Shown here: positions 44,732 to 54,809 of the stretch, piece by piece | Numbering within the stretch: the stretch's first letter is position 1 | Layout of the letters: the number at the start of each line of letters is the position of its first letter | NCBI GenBank assembly: GCA_963691705.1 | Contig: OY829545.1 | Coordinates: forward strand, 56,398,192-56,462,191 | From: Viola odorata | Taxonomy: Eukaryota; Streptophyta; Magnoliopsida; Malpighiales; Violaceae | Length of the DNA: 64,000 nt | Reading direction: 5' to 3' | The notes under the pieces: generated by a model | The model's input: only the letters and a program-made list of their open reading frames with translations | What the model was told of the DNA's origin: nothing | Database searches by the model: none | Program-made: the position numbers and the translations under genes

Positions 44732-47700
44732 TTGGATAGCGGGTGTTCACGACATATGACGGGTGACAAGTCAAAATTCACTCATTTGGAGAAGAAAGAC
44801 AAAGGAGGTGTAACTTTTGGCGATAACCAAAAATGCAAGGTTTTGGGCATCGGTAAAGTTGGTCATTCTCCTTCTATTGAAAATGTGTTGTTTGTACAAG
44901 GTTTAAAATTCAACCTCTTGAGCATAAGTCAATTATGTGATAGAGATTTATATGTTATTTTTTATTCTACACATTGTGAAGTTAGAAATGTACACACACA
45001 AGCACTTGTTTTTATTGGTAATAGAGTTAGAAATATTTACATGATTGATTTGAATGATATTTCTAACAATGATCATACATGTTTAAGTGCTTTAGTAGAT
45101 AATTCTTCAATATGGCATAGGAGACTTGTTCATGTAGGAATGGATCATATTGCAAAGCTATCTAGGAAGGAGCTTGTACGAGGACTACCTACTTTGAAGT
45201 ATGAGATGGAAGGCTTGTGTGATGCGTGCCAATATGGAAAGCAAATCAAGAGCTCATTCAAGTCCATCAAATCCGTGTCTACTTCTAGGCCACTTGAACT
45301 TCTTCACCTTGACCTTTTTGGACCAATAAGGACAGCTAGCTTGGGTGGTAAGAAGTATTGTTTTGTAATTGTGGATGACTATTCTAGATTTACATGGGTT
45401 TTATTCTTGTCTCATAAACATGATGCATGTGATAACTTCAAAAGACTTTGCTATAAAATTCAAAATGAAAAAGGTTTCAAAATTTCCAAAATTAGAAGTG
45501 ATCATGGTGGAGAATTTGAAAATGGTATATTTCAAGAGTTTTGCAATGAAAATGGTATTAATCATAATTTTTCATGTCCTCGCACTCCTCAACAAAATGG
45601 GGTAGTTGAGAGGAAAAATAGGTCATTGCAAGAAGCGGCTAGGACTCTTTTGAATGAACATACTTTGCCAAAATATTTTTGGGCCGAAGCCGTTAGTACC
45701 GCATGCTATGTTTTAAATCGTGTTTTAATTCGTCCTCTTTTAAACAAGACTTGTTACGAATTATGGTATGATAGAAAACCCACCATTGGTCATCTTAGAG
45801 TCTTTGGGTGTAAATGTTTTATTTTGAATATCAAAGACAATTTAGGAAAATTTGATGCAAAGTCGGATGAAGGTATTTTCCTTGGATACTCTACTTCTAG
45901 CAAAGCTTATAGAGTGTATAATAAAAGAACTCTAGTTGTAGAAGAATCCATGCACATTGCATTTGATGAGACTAATCCTTTTGAAAGTGTGCAAAAGACA
46001 GCTAGTGTTGATGATGTTGATATTTTTGGAAGCCTTCAAGAGTATCCTCCTATGGAGATTCTTGATGATTCAAAGGACAACACACCTTCTCTAGAAAATC
46101 CAAAAATTCAAGAGGAGAAGGAAACAGTAGAAGAGGTCCTTGATGATGCAAATATTGAAGCAAATCAAAGTAATCAAGGCCCCTCCAATTCAAGACCTTG
46201 GAAAATTATGAATGCCCATCCACAAGAACAAATTATAGGTAATCGCCAAGGTAGAGTCACTCGTTCATCTCTTAGACATTTAAATGATCATCATGCTTTT
46301 GTCTCTCAATTTGAACCTAAGAAATTTGATGATGCCTCTCATGATGAATATTGGTTGATTGCCATGCAAGAGGAACTAAATCAATTTGAGAGAAATTGTG
46401 TTTGGAATTTAGTCCCTAGGCCTAGCAACCACACTATTATTGGAACCAAGTGGGTTTTTAGAAACAAACTTGATGAATTGGGAAATGTTATAAGAAACAA
46501 AGCTAGATTGGTAGCCCAAGGGTATAACCAACAAGAAGGTATTGATTTTGATGAAACATTTGCCCCGGTTGCTAGACTTGAAGCCATTCGCATGTTGTTA
46601 GCATTTGCATGTTTTAAAAATATAAGTTTATATCAAATGGATGTTAAAAGTGCATTTTTGAATGGTTACATCATGGAAGAAGTGTATGTTAAGCAACCTC
46701 CCGGTTTTGAAGATCATAAATTTCCTAACCATGTTTTTAAATTGGAAAAGGCTCTATATGGTCTTAAACAAGCCCCTAGAGCTTGGTATGATCGGTTGAG
46801 TCAATTTTTATTGAAAAATGGTTTTAAGATGGGAAAGATTGATTCTACACTCTTTACTAAACATGATGGTAAGCATATGTTGATTGTGCAAATTTATGTT
46901 GATGACATTATCTTTGGTGCCACTAACGATTCTTTGTGCAAGGAATTTGAAAAATGTATGCATAGTGAGTTCGAAATGAGCATGATGGGAGAATTGACAT
47001 TCTTTCTTGGACTCCAAATTCGACAAACCAAAGAGGGTATTTTCATAAATCAAGCAAAATATATCAAGGATCTCCTCAACAAATATGGATACAAAGATGT
47101 CAAGGAGAGTCCTATTCCCCTTAGTCCAACCGTCAACCTCGACAAAGATGAAGATGGTAAAGATATAGATATTACTCTATATCGAGGTATGATTGGAAGT
47201 CTTTTATATTTAACGGCAAGTAGACCGGATATAATGTTTAGTGTTTGTCTATTTGCTCGTTTTCAATCTTGTCCTAAAGAGTCTCACTTGATTGCTTTGA
47301 AAAGAATTTTCAAATATTTGAAAGGTACATCTAAATTAGGTCTTTGGTATCCCAAAGGGTCTAGCATTGATTTAATTGGTTACACCGATTCAGATTTTGC
47401 CGGTTCTAAAACCGATAGGAAGAGCACAAGTGGTGCATGTCAATTTTTGGGACAAGCTATGGTTTCTTGGTCAAGTAAGAAACAAAATTCTGTTGCAATT
47501 TCCACTACGGAAGCTGAATATATTGCTGCCGGATCTTGTGTATCTCAAATTTTATGGATGAAACAAACCTTAGAAGATTTTGATCTTAAGTTTTGTAAAA
47601 TTCCTGTGTTTTGTGATAATCTAAGTGCTATCCAATTGACCAAGAATCCTATTTGCCACTCACGAACTAAGCACATTGATATAAAACATCATTTTATTCG

Positions 47701-47842
47701 TGATCACTTGGCTAAAGGAGATATTATGCTTAAATTTGTTGGTACTAACAATCAACTTGCAGATATTTTTACCAAAGCTCTTGCCAAAGAACGTTTTGTG
47801 GAGCTTAGACATGAAATCGGTATTTGCAATCCATTTGAGTAA
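44732..47842 (+). CDS. Pol of the Sirevirus-like element (protease, integrase, RT, RNase H)
   Basis: The 1,036-residue open frame makes the element's copying and insertion enzymes. In order: protease site [11 protein letters not shown] at the very start; integrase zinc region [20 protein letters not shown] (residues about 127-170); integrase core with Asp in [10 protein letters not shown], Asp in IRSDHGGEF and Glu in [10 protein letters not shown]; reverse transcriptase with [29 protein letters not shown] and the YVDD box; RNase H with [28 protein letters not shown] and [12 protein letters not shown]. All key residues are present. The start shown is the first Met of the frame; a stop lies about 34 bases upstream, so Pol cannot be read straight from Gag, being two frame changes away. 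Otherwise it looks potentially functional. Confidence 0.93.
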   Translation: MDSGCSRHMTGDKSKFTHLEKKDKGGVTFGDNQKCKVLGIGKVGHSPSIENVLFVQGLKFNLLSISQLCDRDLYVIFYSTHCEVRNVHTQALVFIGNRVRNIYMIDLNDISNNDHTCLSALVDNSSIWHRRLVHVGMDHIAKLSRKELVRGLPTLKYEMEGLCDACQYGKQIKSSFKSIKSVSTSRPLELLHLDLFGPIRTASLGGKKYCFVIVDDYSRFTWVLFLSHKHDACDNFKRLCYKIQNEKGFKISKIRSDHGGEFENGIFQEFCNENGINHNFSCPRTPQQNGVVERKNRSLQEAARTLLNEHTLPKYFWAEAVSTACYVLNRVLIRPLLNKTCYELWYDRKPTIGHLRVFGCKCFILNIKDNLGKFDAKSDEGIFLGYSTSSKAYRVYNKRTLVVEESMHIAFDETNPFESVQKTASVDDVDIFGSLQEYPPMEILDDSKDNTPSLENPKIQEEKETVEEVLDDANIEANQSNQGPSNSRPWKIMNAHPQEQIIGNRQGRVTRSSLRHLNDHHAFVSQFEPKKFDDASHDEYWLIAMQEELNQFERNCVWNLVPRPSNHTIIGTKWVFRNKLDELGNVIRNKARLVAQGYNQQEGIDFDETFAPVARLEAIRMLLAFACFKNISLYQMDVKSAFLNGYIMEEVYVKQPPGFEDHKFPNHVFKLEKALYGLKQAPRAWYDRLSQFLLKNGFKMGKIDSTLFTKHDGKHMLIVQIYVDDIIFGATNDSLCKEFEKCMHSEFEMSMMGELTFFLGLQIRQTKEGIFINQAKYIKDLLNKYGYKDVKESPIPLSPTVNLDKDEDGKDIDITLYRGMIGSLLYLTASRPDIMFSVCLFARFQSCPKESHLIALKRIFKYLKGTSKLGLWYPKGSSIDLIGYTDSDFAGSKTDRKSTSGACQFLGQAMVSWSSKKQNSVAISTTEAEYIAAGSCVSQILWMKQTLEDFDLKFCKIPVFCDNLSAIQLTKNPICHSRTKHIDIKHHFIRDHLAKGDIMLKFVGTNNQLADIFTKALAKERFVELRHEIGICNPFE

Positions 47843-47979
47843 GCTTTCGGTTATCATCTCTCTATTTCAATTTTTGATTGGATAATCGTGTTGTTGGTAA
47901 GTTGTATTTGATCTTTGCTTGCTCCTTTATTACTCCTTGTATAATCTAGTTGGCCTTCTTTGATTTATTTAACCTTTTT

Positions 47980-48266
47980 GCTAATGACAAAGGGGGAGAA
48001 TAAGTTGAGGGGGAGAATATGTTTAAGGAGAAATGTAAGTTTTAGAGTTTTAGGGGGAGCAAAACTTTAAAATCTTTTGCCATGTTCTATGTGTACTAAT
48101 GCATTTTATTGGTAGCTCTTTGTGCACTAATGTTTTATGTAGGGGGAGCATTCCTTTGGCAAAGATAGGAGATGTAAGTTTTCTCCATTTTGACTTCAAC
48201 TTCAATTGCTAGTTCAATTATGTTTTATAATTAGCTTGTGGTTGTCATCATCAAAAAGGGGGAGAT
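47980..48266 (+). other. Multiple polypurine tracts of the Sirevirus-like element
   Basis: After the pol stop, GGGGGAG-type tracts recur (about 47990, 48007, 48050, 48142) and the last, AAAAAGGGGGAGAT, abuts the 3' LTR at 48267. Repeated tracts in this place are typical of Sireviruses. There is no envelope-like ORF. Confidence 0.85.
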
Positions 48267-49549
48267 TGTTAGCCCAAGGGCAACTTACTCTTTGTTTTGA
48301 TGATTTTAGACACACAAACTAATTAGTATTACTAATGCAATTTGAAGTTAAAGTGTGTGTAGTTTGTGATCAAGCAAATAAGAAAAGAAGCAACAAATCA
48401 AGATATCACAAGCTAGTATATCAAGTGTACATTAGAACTCTAATCATGTAAGTATGATTCAATTTAACACTTGATTAATGTTCATGAATACCTCAAGAAT
48501 TTTTGTCAAAAGGTTTTGAGCGAAAAGGTTTTAAGCGAAAATGTGTTTCGAAAAGATGAGTTTTTGGCATTTTCGTCAGGCTTAAAACGCCATAGCGTTT
48601 GTGAAAACGCTATAGCGTTTTGCTACTGGAATGAAGGATTTCATCCAGGAGCAAAACGCTATAGCGTTTCTCAAAACGCTATAGCGTTTTGAAAACGCCA
48701 TAGCGTTTTCCCCAACGGCTAGCGTTATTCAAAATAACTTCAGTAGCAAAACGCTACGAAATAACTTCAGTAGCAAAACGCTATAGCGTTATTCAAAACG
48801 CCATAGCGTTTTTCCCAACGGCTAGTTTCTCAACAGTCATTTTGTCCACTAAAAACGGCTCCTTTTGACTCCATACTCTCTTGTCTGATCATCCATCCAT
48901 CAAAGAGTATTTATACTCATCCTAGATGAGTAGAACAATAAGAAGAACAACAAGAAAGCTCTTATACACAAATCATCATTTACAAACTCCCAAAATCTGA
49001 AATTCTCTTACACAAGCTATCTTCAAAGATTTCATTCTTCACTTGTGTCATTTTGTGAGTTCTTTCAAAGCTTTCTTCTTGAGGTAAATTGTTCATTTAT
49101 TGGTGTTGAATTTATTCATACAAGTATTCATTTTGTACACCAATTGTTTGTTGCATAATTTATACAAAATTATTGTTAAGGTTTGAAAAGTGTACCTAAC
49201 ACTTTTGGGTTAAGGGTAGTGTTCTCATCCCATTGAAAGAGAACTTAGGTTTGTGGTTGAGCCCTTGAAAAACCATAGGTTATAGTTGTGCCTTGAAAAA
49301 CTATAGGTTGTAGTTTAGCCCGTGAAAAACTACTTGTAAGGTTGTTGGTGAGCCCCGGAAAACCAATTGTAAGGTTGTGAGCTGAACCCGTAAAAGCTCA
49401 AGTGAATAGCAAAGGTTTACATTCGAAAATCCTAAGAGGAGGACTCTTAGGTAGTGGAGTACAATTCGGTTGTGAATTGGAACCACTATACATCTTGTGT
49501 TTGCTATTCTCTTTTCTCTTGTGTGCAGATTTTTTGAAGTGCCTATTCA

Positions 49550-49580
<31 letters not shown>

Positions 49581-49601
49581 TAGGCCTATTATTGTTTATC
49601 A
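48267..49601 (+). repeat. 3' LTR of the Sirevirus-like element
   Basis: 1,335 bp. It is longer than the 5' LTR because of a 29-base C-run (49550-49578, against 8 bases) and a rearranged palindrome cluster at 48588-48814. Confidence 0.93.
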
Positions 49602-50624
49602 GGTGCAAACTTAATCTCCAAGGGCAATGTAAAAGTTGATGAAGTTGAGCCCAAGGACTTGGATATATCAGATAAAGACAGTACTAGAAGATGATGAATC
49701 ACATGATGTTGTGCCTGATGTTGTGGGGAAAGAATATTTTTCTAAGGCATTGGATCGGTCTAAGAAGATGAGTGCATCAGCTTTGGGTACTCCAAAGGTA
49801 ATTTTATGCAGTTGCTCATCTCTATTTGCGTGTTGTCATAATCTCAATCAAGAAGAAAGTTGTACTTTGCAGGATTGGATATGTTTATGGAAGTTCTTAT
49901 TTTCTTTTCTAGAAAAGTTACAAATTATAGTGAGGATGCTGCATTGTTCTTGCCGTGTGTCGTCGTGATTTTTAAAGTCTAGCATTTTTTGCCATAGGTT
50001 CCTAATGTGAAATGGGAAGATGTGAAGAAATCAATCTTGGATACAATTTGGGTTGGTCTCTTGACTTGTATGTCTCCACACATGCACATGAGAATACTTT
50101 GAGTTATGTACTTCTAGAGGCAGCATAAGTTATTACAGCTCTTACCAGAAAGAAACGTTTTGTTTGGTTTCATAGTTATACTTTGAGTTTTGGTCCTAAA
50201 GTATTGTACTCTCTACAGTTACCTCTCCTTCATAAGGATTTGTTTTCACCTGGGTTGCGCAAGCACTCTGGTGTTCTTCTATATGGCCCTCCTGGAACAG
50301 GGAAAGTGAGTTCTGCATTATTTTTTCTCCATCTCTCAACTTTCTTTCTCGTATTAGCGTCCACAAAAAAAAACCATTACTTCCTAACCATTTTATATTT
50401 GTTTGAACCTCAGACTTTGTTGGCAAAAGTTGTGGCAACCGACTGTTCCTTAAATTTTCTTAGTGTCAAAGGGCATGAACTGATAAACATGTACATAGGA
50501 GAGTCAGAGAAGAATGTACGAGACATTTTCCAGAAGGTAAGCAACATGTGTCCTTCTAAACCAAGGCCGACAACCTTTCAATTTCTAATATGCATATTTA
50601 AGAGCTGATATATAGGTTCTTGAT

Positions 50625-50723
50625 TGCACATTAGGTTGTACTTCAACTGGTTAGTGCATGTCGTCTTTGTGACGTTGGTCATGGGTTCGATTCTTGATAT
50701 TATAATGATAATGATAATTAATA
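50625..50723 (+). mobile_element. tRNA-derived SINE in a PEX6 pseudogene intron
   Basis: Flanked by perfect 17-bp direct repeats ATATATAGGTTCTTGAT (50608-50624 and 50724-50740). The interior has an A-box-like caactggttagtgc, a B-box ggttcgattc and a simple AT-rich 3' tail (gataatgataatta). tRNA-type internal promoter plus long target duplication defines a SINE. At 99 bp it is short. Confidence 0.8.
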
Positions 50724-50923
50724 ATATATAGGTTCTTGATCTTTGGCAGGTTTCGAGTGCGGATCCAAAGTCTTCTTCGGCAGTTGATGAGCATGACTCT
50801 GTTGTTGTTGAGTACAATGATTTTGTGAAGGTAAGGCATTAATGGTGAATGGAAATTTGCATCTACAGTTGAATGATAATAAGATACTGTTTGAACACTT
50901 AATTTTAGGAAAACAGACAAGTA

Positions 50924-51155
50924 CTCCCTCCGGTTTGTTTTAAACGACTCTTACTATTTGGGTACGCATATTAAGAAAGTCGGATGACTCATTATTTGAG
51001 ATAATTTTGCCTCGAATTTTTTCTCGGATGTATGTTAAAGATTAACGTACGCTCGAAAAAAAGTACAATTTTTTTTTGCGTCAAATAGTGAGTTATCCGG
51101 CTTCCTTAATATGCGTGCCCAAATATTAAAGTCGTTTAATAAAAACCGGAGGGAG
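50924..51155. mobile_element. Stowaway MITE in the last PEX6 pseudogene intron
   Basis: TA-flanked, with termini CTCCCTCCGGTTTG and the complement of CCGGAGGGAG. The internal palindrome includes ggatgactcattatttgaga and its partner. It lies between the exons ending VVEYNDFVK and starting VLGELSPSLS. Confidence 0.9.
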
Positions 51156-51416
51156 TATATTTTTGGAGTAAATGTATCTAACCTTGCTGGAAAAGCTGCT
51201 ATTACTATTATTTTACTTTTGTTTACCAAGTGTAGCTGAATGCGGTCTTCTGACTTTCAGGTCTTGGGGGAACTATCTCCTTCCCTTTCTATGCAAGAGC
51301 TTAAGAAGTATGAATCGCTACGAGATCAAAATGAATCAAATCGAATATTTGGTGAGGTGATTCAAAATTCTGTACTCCTTGGTTGTATTTTAACATATCA
51401 TACGGCAGCATTATAA

Positions 51417-51960
51417 TCTCCAAAGAATGCCAAGCCTGTATAGATGTTGATACTTTATAAGCTAGAGAATTGTGTTATAGGCAAGAATGACATGAAAATA
51501 CCAACAAAAAGAAATTCTGTTGACTTTGCGGCTTGGTAGTTGGAATCTTGTATGCCACTGCTAAAATGACTAGACAACAAACAGTTATTGAATATAGTTG
51601 GGCCTTTTAATACAGTTTTGTGTCTTGGTTGTCGTTGTCTACTATCACTTCTCAATTCATCCATGTACTTTCTTAGTGCCATTGTTGCTATTGATGTGGA
51701 CCATATAACCCTCCCTGAAATTTATGTTGGTGGTGGTATGGGTGTACACGGTCAGTTCCGGGTCAAAACCTGGTGGTTCCGATCCAGTTTTCGAGCCGGC
51801 TCGGTTCTTGTACACCCTTAGGTAGTGGTGATTTGTTTCCATATTTTGCTGAGTTTTTTATATAAAACAAAAAATGGTTACCCATGACGTACCTCACGCT
51901 GCTAATTGTTGTACATTTTCTTGTGTAAATATGGTAAATACTTACTCCATTCCTTCTGTA
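51417..51960. other. 3' flank of the PEX6 pseudogene
   Basis: No coding match. It probably contains the former 3' UTR and downstream DNA of PEX6. Short ORFs on both strands lack recognisable content. Confidence 0.4.
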
Positions 51961-52221
51961 CTCCCTCCATCCAACAAAGGATGTCGTTTTAGCTTTTGCT
52001 TTTACTGTTTCGGCACGTATCTTAAAACGGCCGGTAGACTCACTATTTGAGACAATTTTGCCCCTAATTTTTTCTGGGAAGTACGTTAAGGATTAACGTA
52101 CGTTCAAAAAAAAAGTTCGGATTTTTTTGGGGTCAAAATGTGCCTCATCCGGCCTCCTCAATATGCATTCCCTACTGAATATTGGGATGCGAGAAAGTCA
52201 TCTTTTGTGGGATGAAGGGAG
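51961..52221. mobile_element. Stowaway-type MITE
   Basis: TA-flanked (51959-51960 and 52222-52223), with left end CTCCCTCCATCCAACAAAGG and right end complementary (tttgtgggatgaagggag). The interior module resembles those of the MITEs at 7.0 and 50.9 kb. Confidence 0.88.
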
Positions 52222-54809
52222 TATAATTTTGAGACAATTAAATAGAACTTTTCCAGCAGAGAATTTCTATAAAGCAAACTCAACCAAAGCATAATTGGCA
52301 TCAAGCTTTATTCCGAATCATATGTTTAACGATAAATTGCCTTTTATTAATTTATTAAAAAATAAAATGTTGTCAAACGGGGAATTTTTTTATATAAACA
52401 AACCAAATCATCGGTTTAATATACTAGCCGGTCCCTAACATTTTTATTAATAATTGTTTTAATGTTTAATATTTTTTGAGTTTTATCTGGTTCCTAACGT
52501 TATATTCGTTTATCGTTCTCAGTCCCGTCGTAACAAAAATCTACAACAAAGACAAACTTCATTAAATTTTAAATTTTTATTAGTTTTTCTGATATATAGA
52601 ACACACACTTCTTTGAATTGCTATATACTAGTTTGTTTTATTAAAATAATAATTTTAATAAAAATTATAAAAAATGAGAAAAATTAGATTTTTTTTAAAA
52701 AAATGTCAACAATTTAAAATATAACATCCCTTTTGTAAACAATAAATAATCCGTAGATAATCTATAAAAATCCGTAAATAATCTTTAAAAAAATTAACTT
52801 TTTTTTGTCAGAATGAAAAACAAAACTGTCCGGTTATTAATAACCTTAACAAAAAAAAAATTTAAAATCATTAATTGTAGGCCATAAGAGGGTTAGTAAA
52901 CAACCAAAATGGACAGTGAAAACTTTTTTTACATCAGCTTTATACAAATTTTTTTAAATAATTTTTTAGGTTAAAAAGTAGTCTAAAATAAATAGCGTTT
53001 TACAAATTTTTAGGTATTTTATGATTAATTTATTTAATATGGAGGAGAGAGAAAATTATTTATTGGTCAGTTTATTTAATATAAAGGAGAAAAATAATTA
53101 TTTAATATTAAAAATATTATTACTAATCATTATCTTAATTTTCGTGTCCGTTATTTATTAGAATCCGGAGGGAGTAGATAAATATAGATTCCCAACAAAG
53201 AAGGACTAAATAATCCATTGCTACAAACTACAATAATTTCGGCATTGAACTACTAATCCACTCGTAGTTGGTTTAAGTGGAAACTGAAAGTTATCCAAAT
53301 CGGCAAATCTTTTTATTTTCTCATGTTTGATGATATATATCTTGATAATTGGATTTATATATGTGACCACCACTAATACAATATTATTTCTTTATTCAAG
53401 AGTTGAAGAATTCTTGAAAAAACATTCAAGGGATGATTATTGGCCATTGATTTTATATCTATTGATTGATTATGGGTTGTTAAAAAGATAAACTCAAGAA
53501 AGATGAGTTGATAAAGAAATTTTCTGACTAATCAAGGTTTTAAGTTCACCCTCGGATGATACCTAAAAAAAACCCGAATTTAAATTAATTAATCAGTGGG
53601 ATGAATTACTAAGGTTTTGTTTGAGATAATTTTTTAGCAAATTTTGCATTATATTACCGAATCTTTTGGCCATTAGTGTTATTTTGTGCGTGTGTGTAAG
53701 AAATCGTCTTTGGTTGGTGAAACATTTATTTGTTGGTGAGAATTTGTAAGAGGGGATCTTGTTTCCACCGCCATCAGCTCCTAATTACTCGTTTAGTTCG
53801 GTAAAACGGTCTTTCAAAGATGCAAGATTGCCTAATTTACGAAAGTGTAGCTCATTTGATAAGTATATATTATATTTATAAATAAATTATAAGTTCGATT
53901 TATAGTAGGGTAAATGAGATTTTTAAGTTTTAGGTCCGTGCAATAATAAAATAATATCATAAAAATATAGAGTTATGAATTTTCTTTTGTAAAATGCATG
54001 AATCTTCAACCTACAATCCAACCCAATTGTTTCTCGAGCCCGAATTTGAAATGATAAATTGGCAAAAATGTTAAAATAAATGAATATATCACATATATTA
54101 ACACTACGTTATAATAGTGCAAAAACTGTTCATAGTATTCTTTATATTTCATCTGAGCTGTACGAAATTCCATACTCCTATTATTAGTCTAGATAAAAAA
54201 GAGAGACCCTTTTCCAACCTAATCTCATTACATTAACAAATTTTTATTATTATTTTCATAGAATAGTTTCAAAATGCCAAATGGAACTGCTTGTTGATGA
54301 GGTGGCTAGTTGCAAAAACTAGCAAACAAATGGATGTTGTTGTATGATGAACAAGGAGGGTATTTTGGTCACTAGACATATATACAGACTGTATAATGAT
54401 ACTTATATATAATAAAAATAAAATAAATTATCCCAAAAGTTATCATTTTTCCTTGTCCAGCTGAAAGTAAAAATACTGGTAGATATTTGAATTCATATTC
54501 GATTTTCACAAATTTTCTATTAAAAAAATCATTTTTTATATATTAAATCCTAATAAATACTTTTTTACATTAAACGCTACTAATACTCATATTAAAACCA
54601 ATCCCTGTCTCTTAATCTTCTCTTAACCGCAAAGATCTGGTAATGCCAATTACCAAGTGCCACTCTTGCTTTTCAAATTAAAGAAGGCACCGCACCGAGA
54701 AAGTAGCTAATCTTTGTAACAAACACAGCCAACAACGAAGCCAACATAAAACATATTACTCTGACAATATAAAATCATAAACCGGAAACACAAACTCAGA
54801 CAAGTGACC
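52222..54809. other. Intergenic, AT-rich, promoter side of membrane-protein gene
   Basis: No gene seen. An isolated ccggagggagta at about 53166 looks like one Stowaway end without a partner. A weak SINE-like stretch lies at about 53845-53920. The last 150 bases are the likely 5' UTR of the next gene. Confidence 0.4.

Larger units (their letters stand above)
41602..49601 (+). mobile_element. Sirevirus-like Ty1/Copia retrotransposon, full length
   Basis: LTRs 41602-42881 and 48267-49601, both TGTTAGCCC .. TTTATCA, with a perfect target duplication GGTGC (41597-41601 and 49602-49606) inside a PEX6 exon. The order is primer site, gag, pol (protease, integrase, reverse transcriptase, RNase H), and repeated GGGGGAG purine tracts. 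LTR palindrome clusters plus multiple polypurine tracts are published hallmarks of the Sirevirus genus. The LTRs look nearly identical outside two repeat tracts and pol is open for 1,036 residues, so insertion is recent relative to its neighbours. Confidence 0.93.
19100..51416 (+). pseudogene. PEX6: PEX6 peroxisomal AAA-ATPase pseudogene, split by nested transposons
   Basis: PEX6 with PEX1 extracts the receptor PEX5 from the peroxisome membrane. Recognisable exons: 19100-19345 (MVERRRRKPLVLSSTKALL..), 38724-38790 plus 39428-39458, 39538-39783, 39920-40061, 40408-40591, 40958-41153, 41510-41601 continued at 49607-49797, 49998-50052, 50219-50305 (Walker A GPPGTGK), 50414-50535 ([18 protein letters not shown]), 50750-50830 and 51261-51416. 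Splice sites mostly persist, so this is a DNA-level copy, not a retrocopy. Damage: about 200 residues missing between exons 2 and 3; an in-frame stop TGA in HILTASSD-stop-KTS; TAG after QRLKMLS at 41113; a frameshift near 49660; loss of five residues after VKWEDV; and loss of the whole Walker B and arginine-finger part of AAA domain 2. The insertions are a Copia element in intron 1, a solo LTR in exon 2, a Sirevirus in an exon, a SINE and a MITE. A working copy presumably exists elsewhere. Confidence 0.92.

Noticed and set aside
50183..50608. 141-residue ORF with Walker A that could look like a small AAA protein
   Set aside because: It is two PEX6 exons read through the intron between them; part of the pseudogene.
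53160..53176. Isolated Stowaway-like end ccggagggagta
   Set aside because: No matching left terminus within a plausible distance.
53845..53920. SINE-like stretch (tgtagctcatttgataag .. aagttcgattta)
   Set aside because: The B-box is poor and there are no target duplications.
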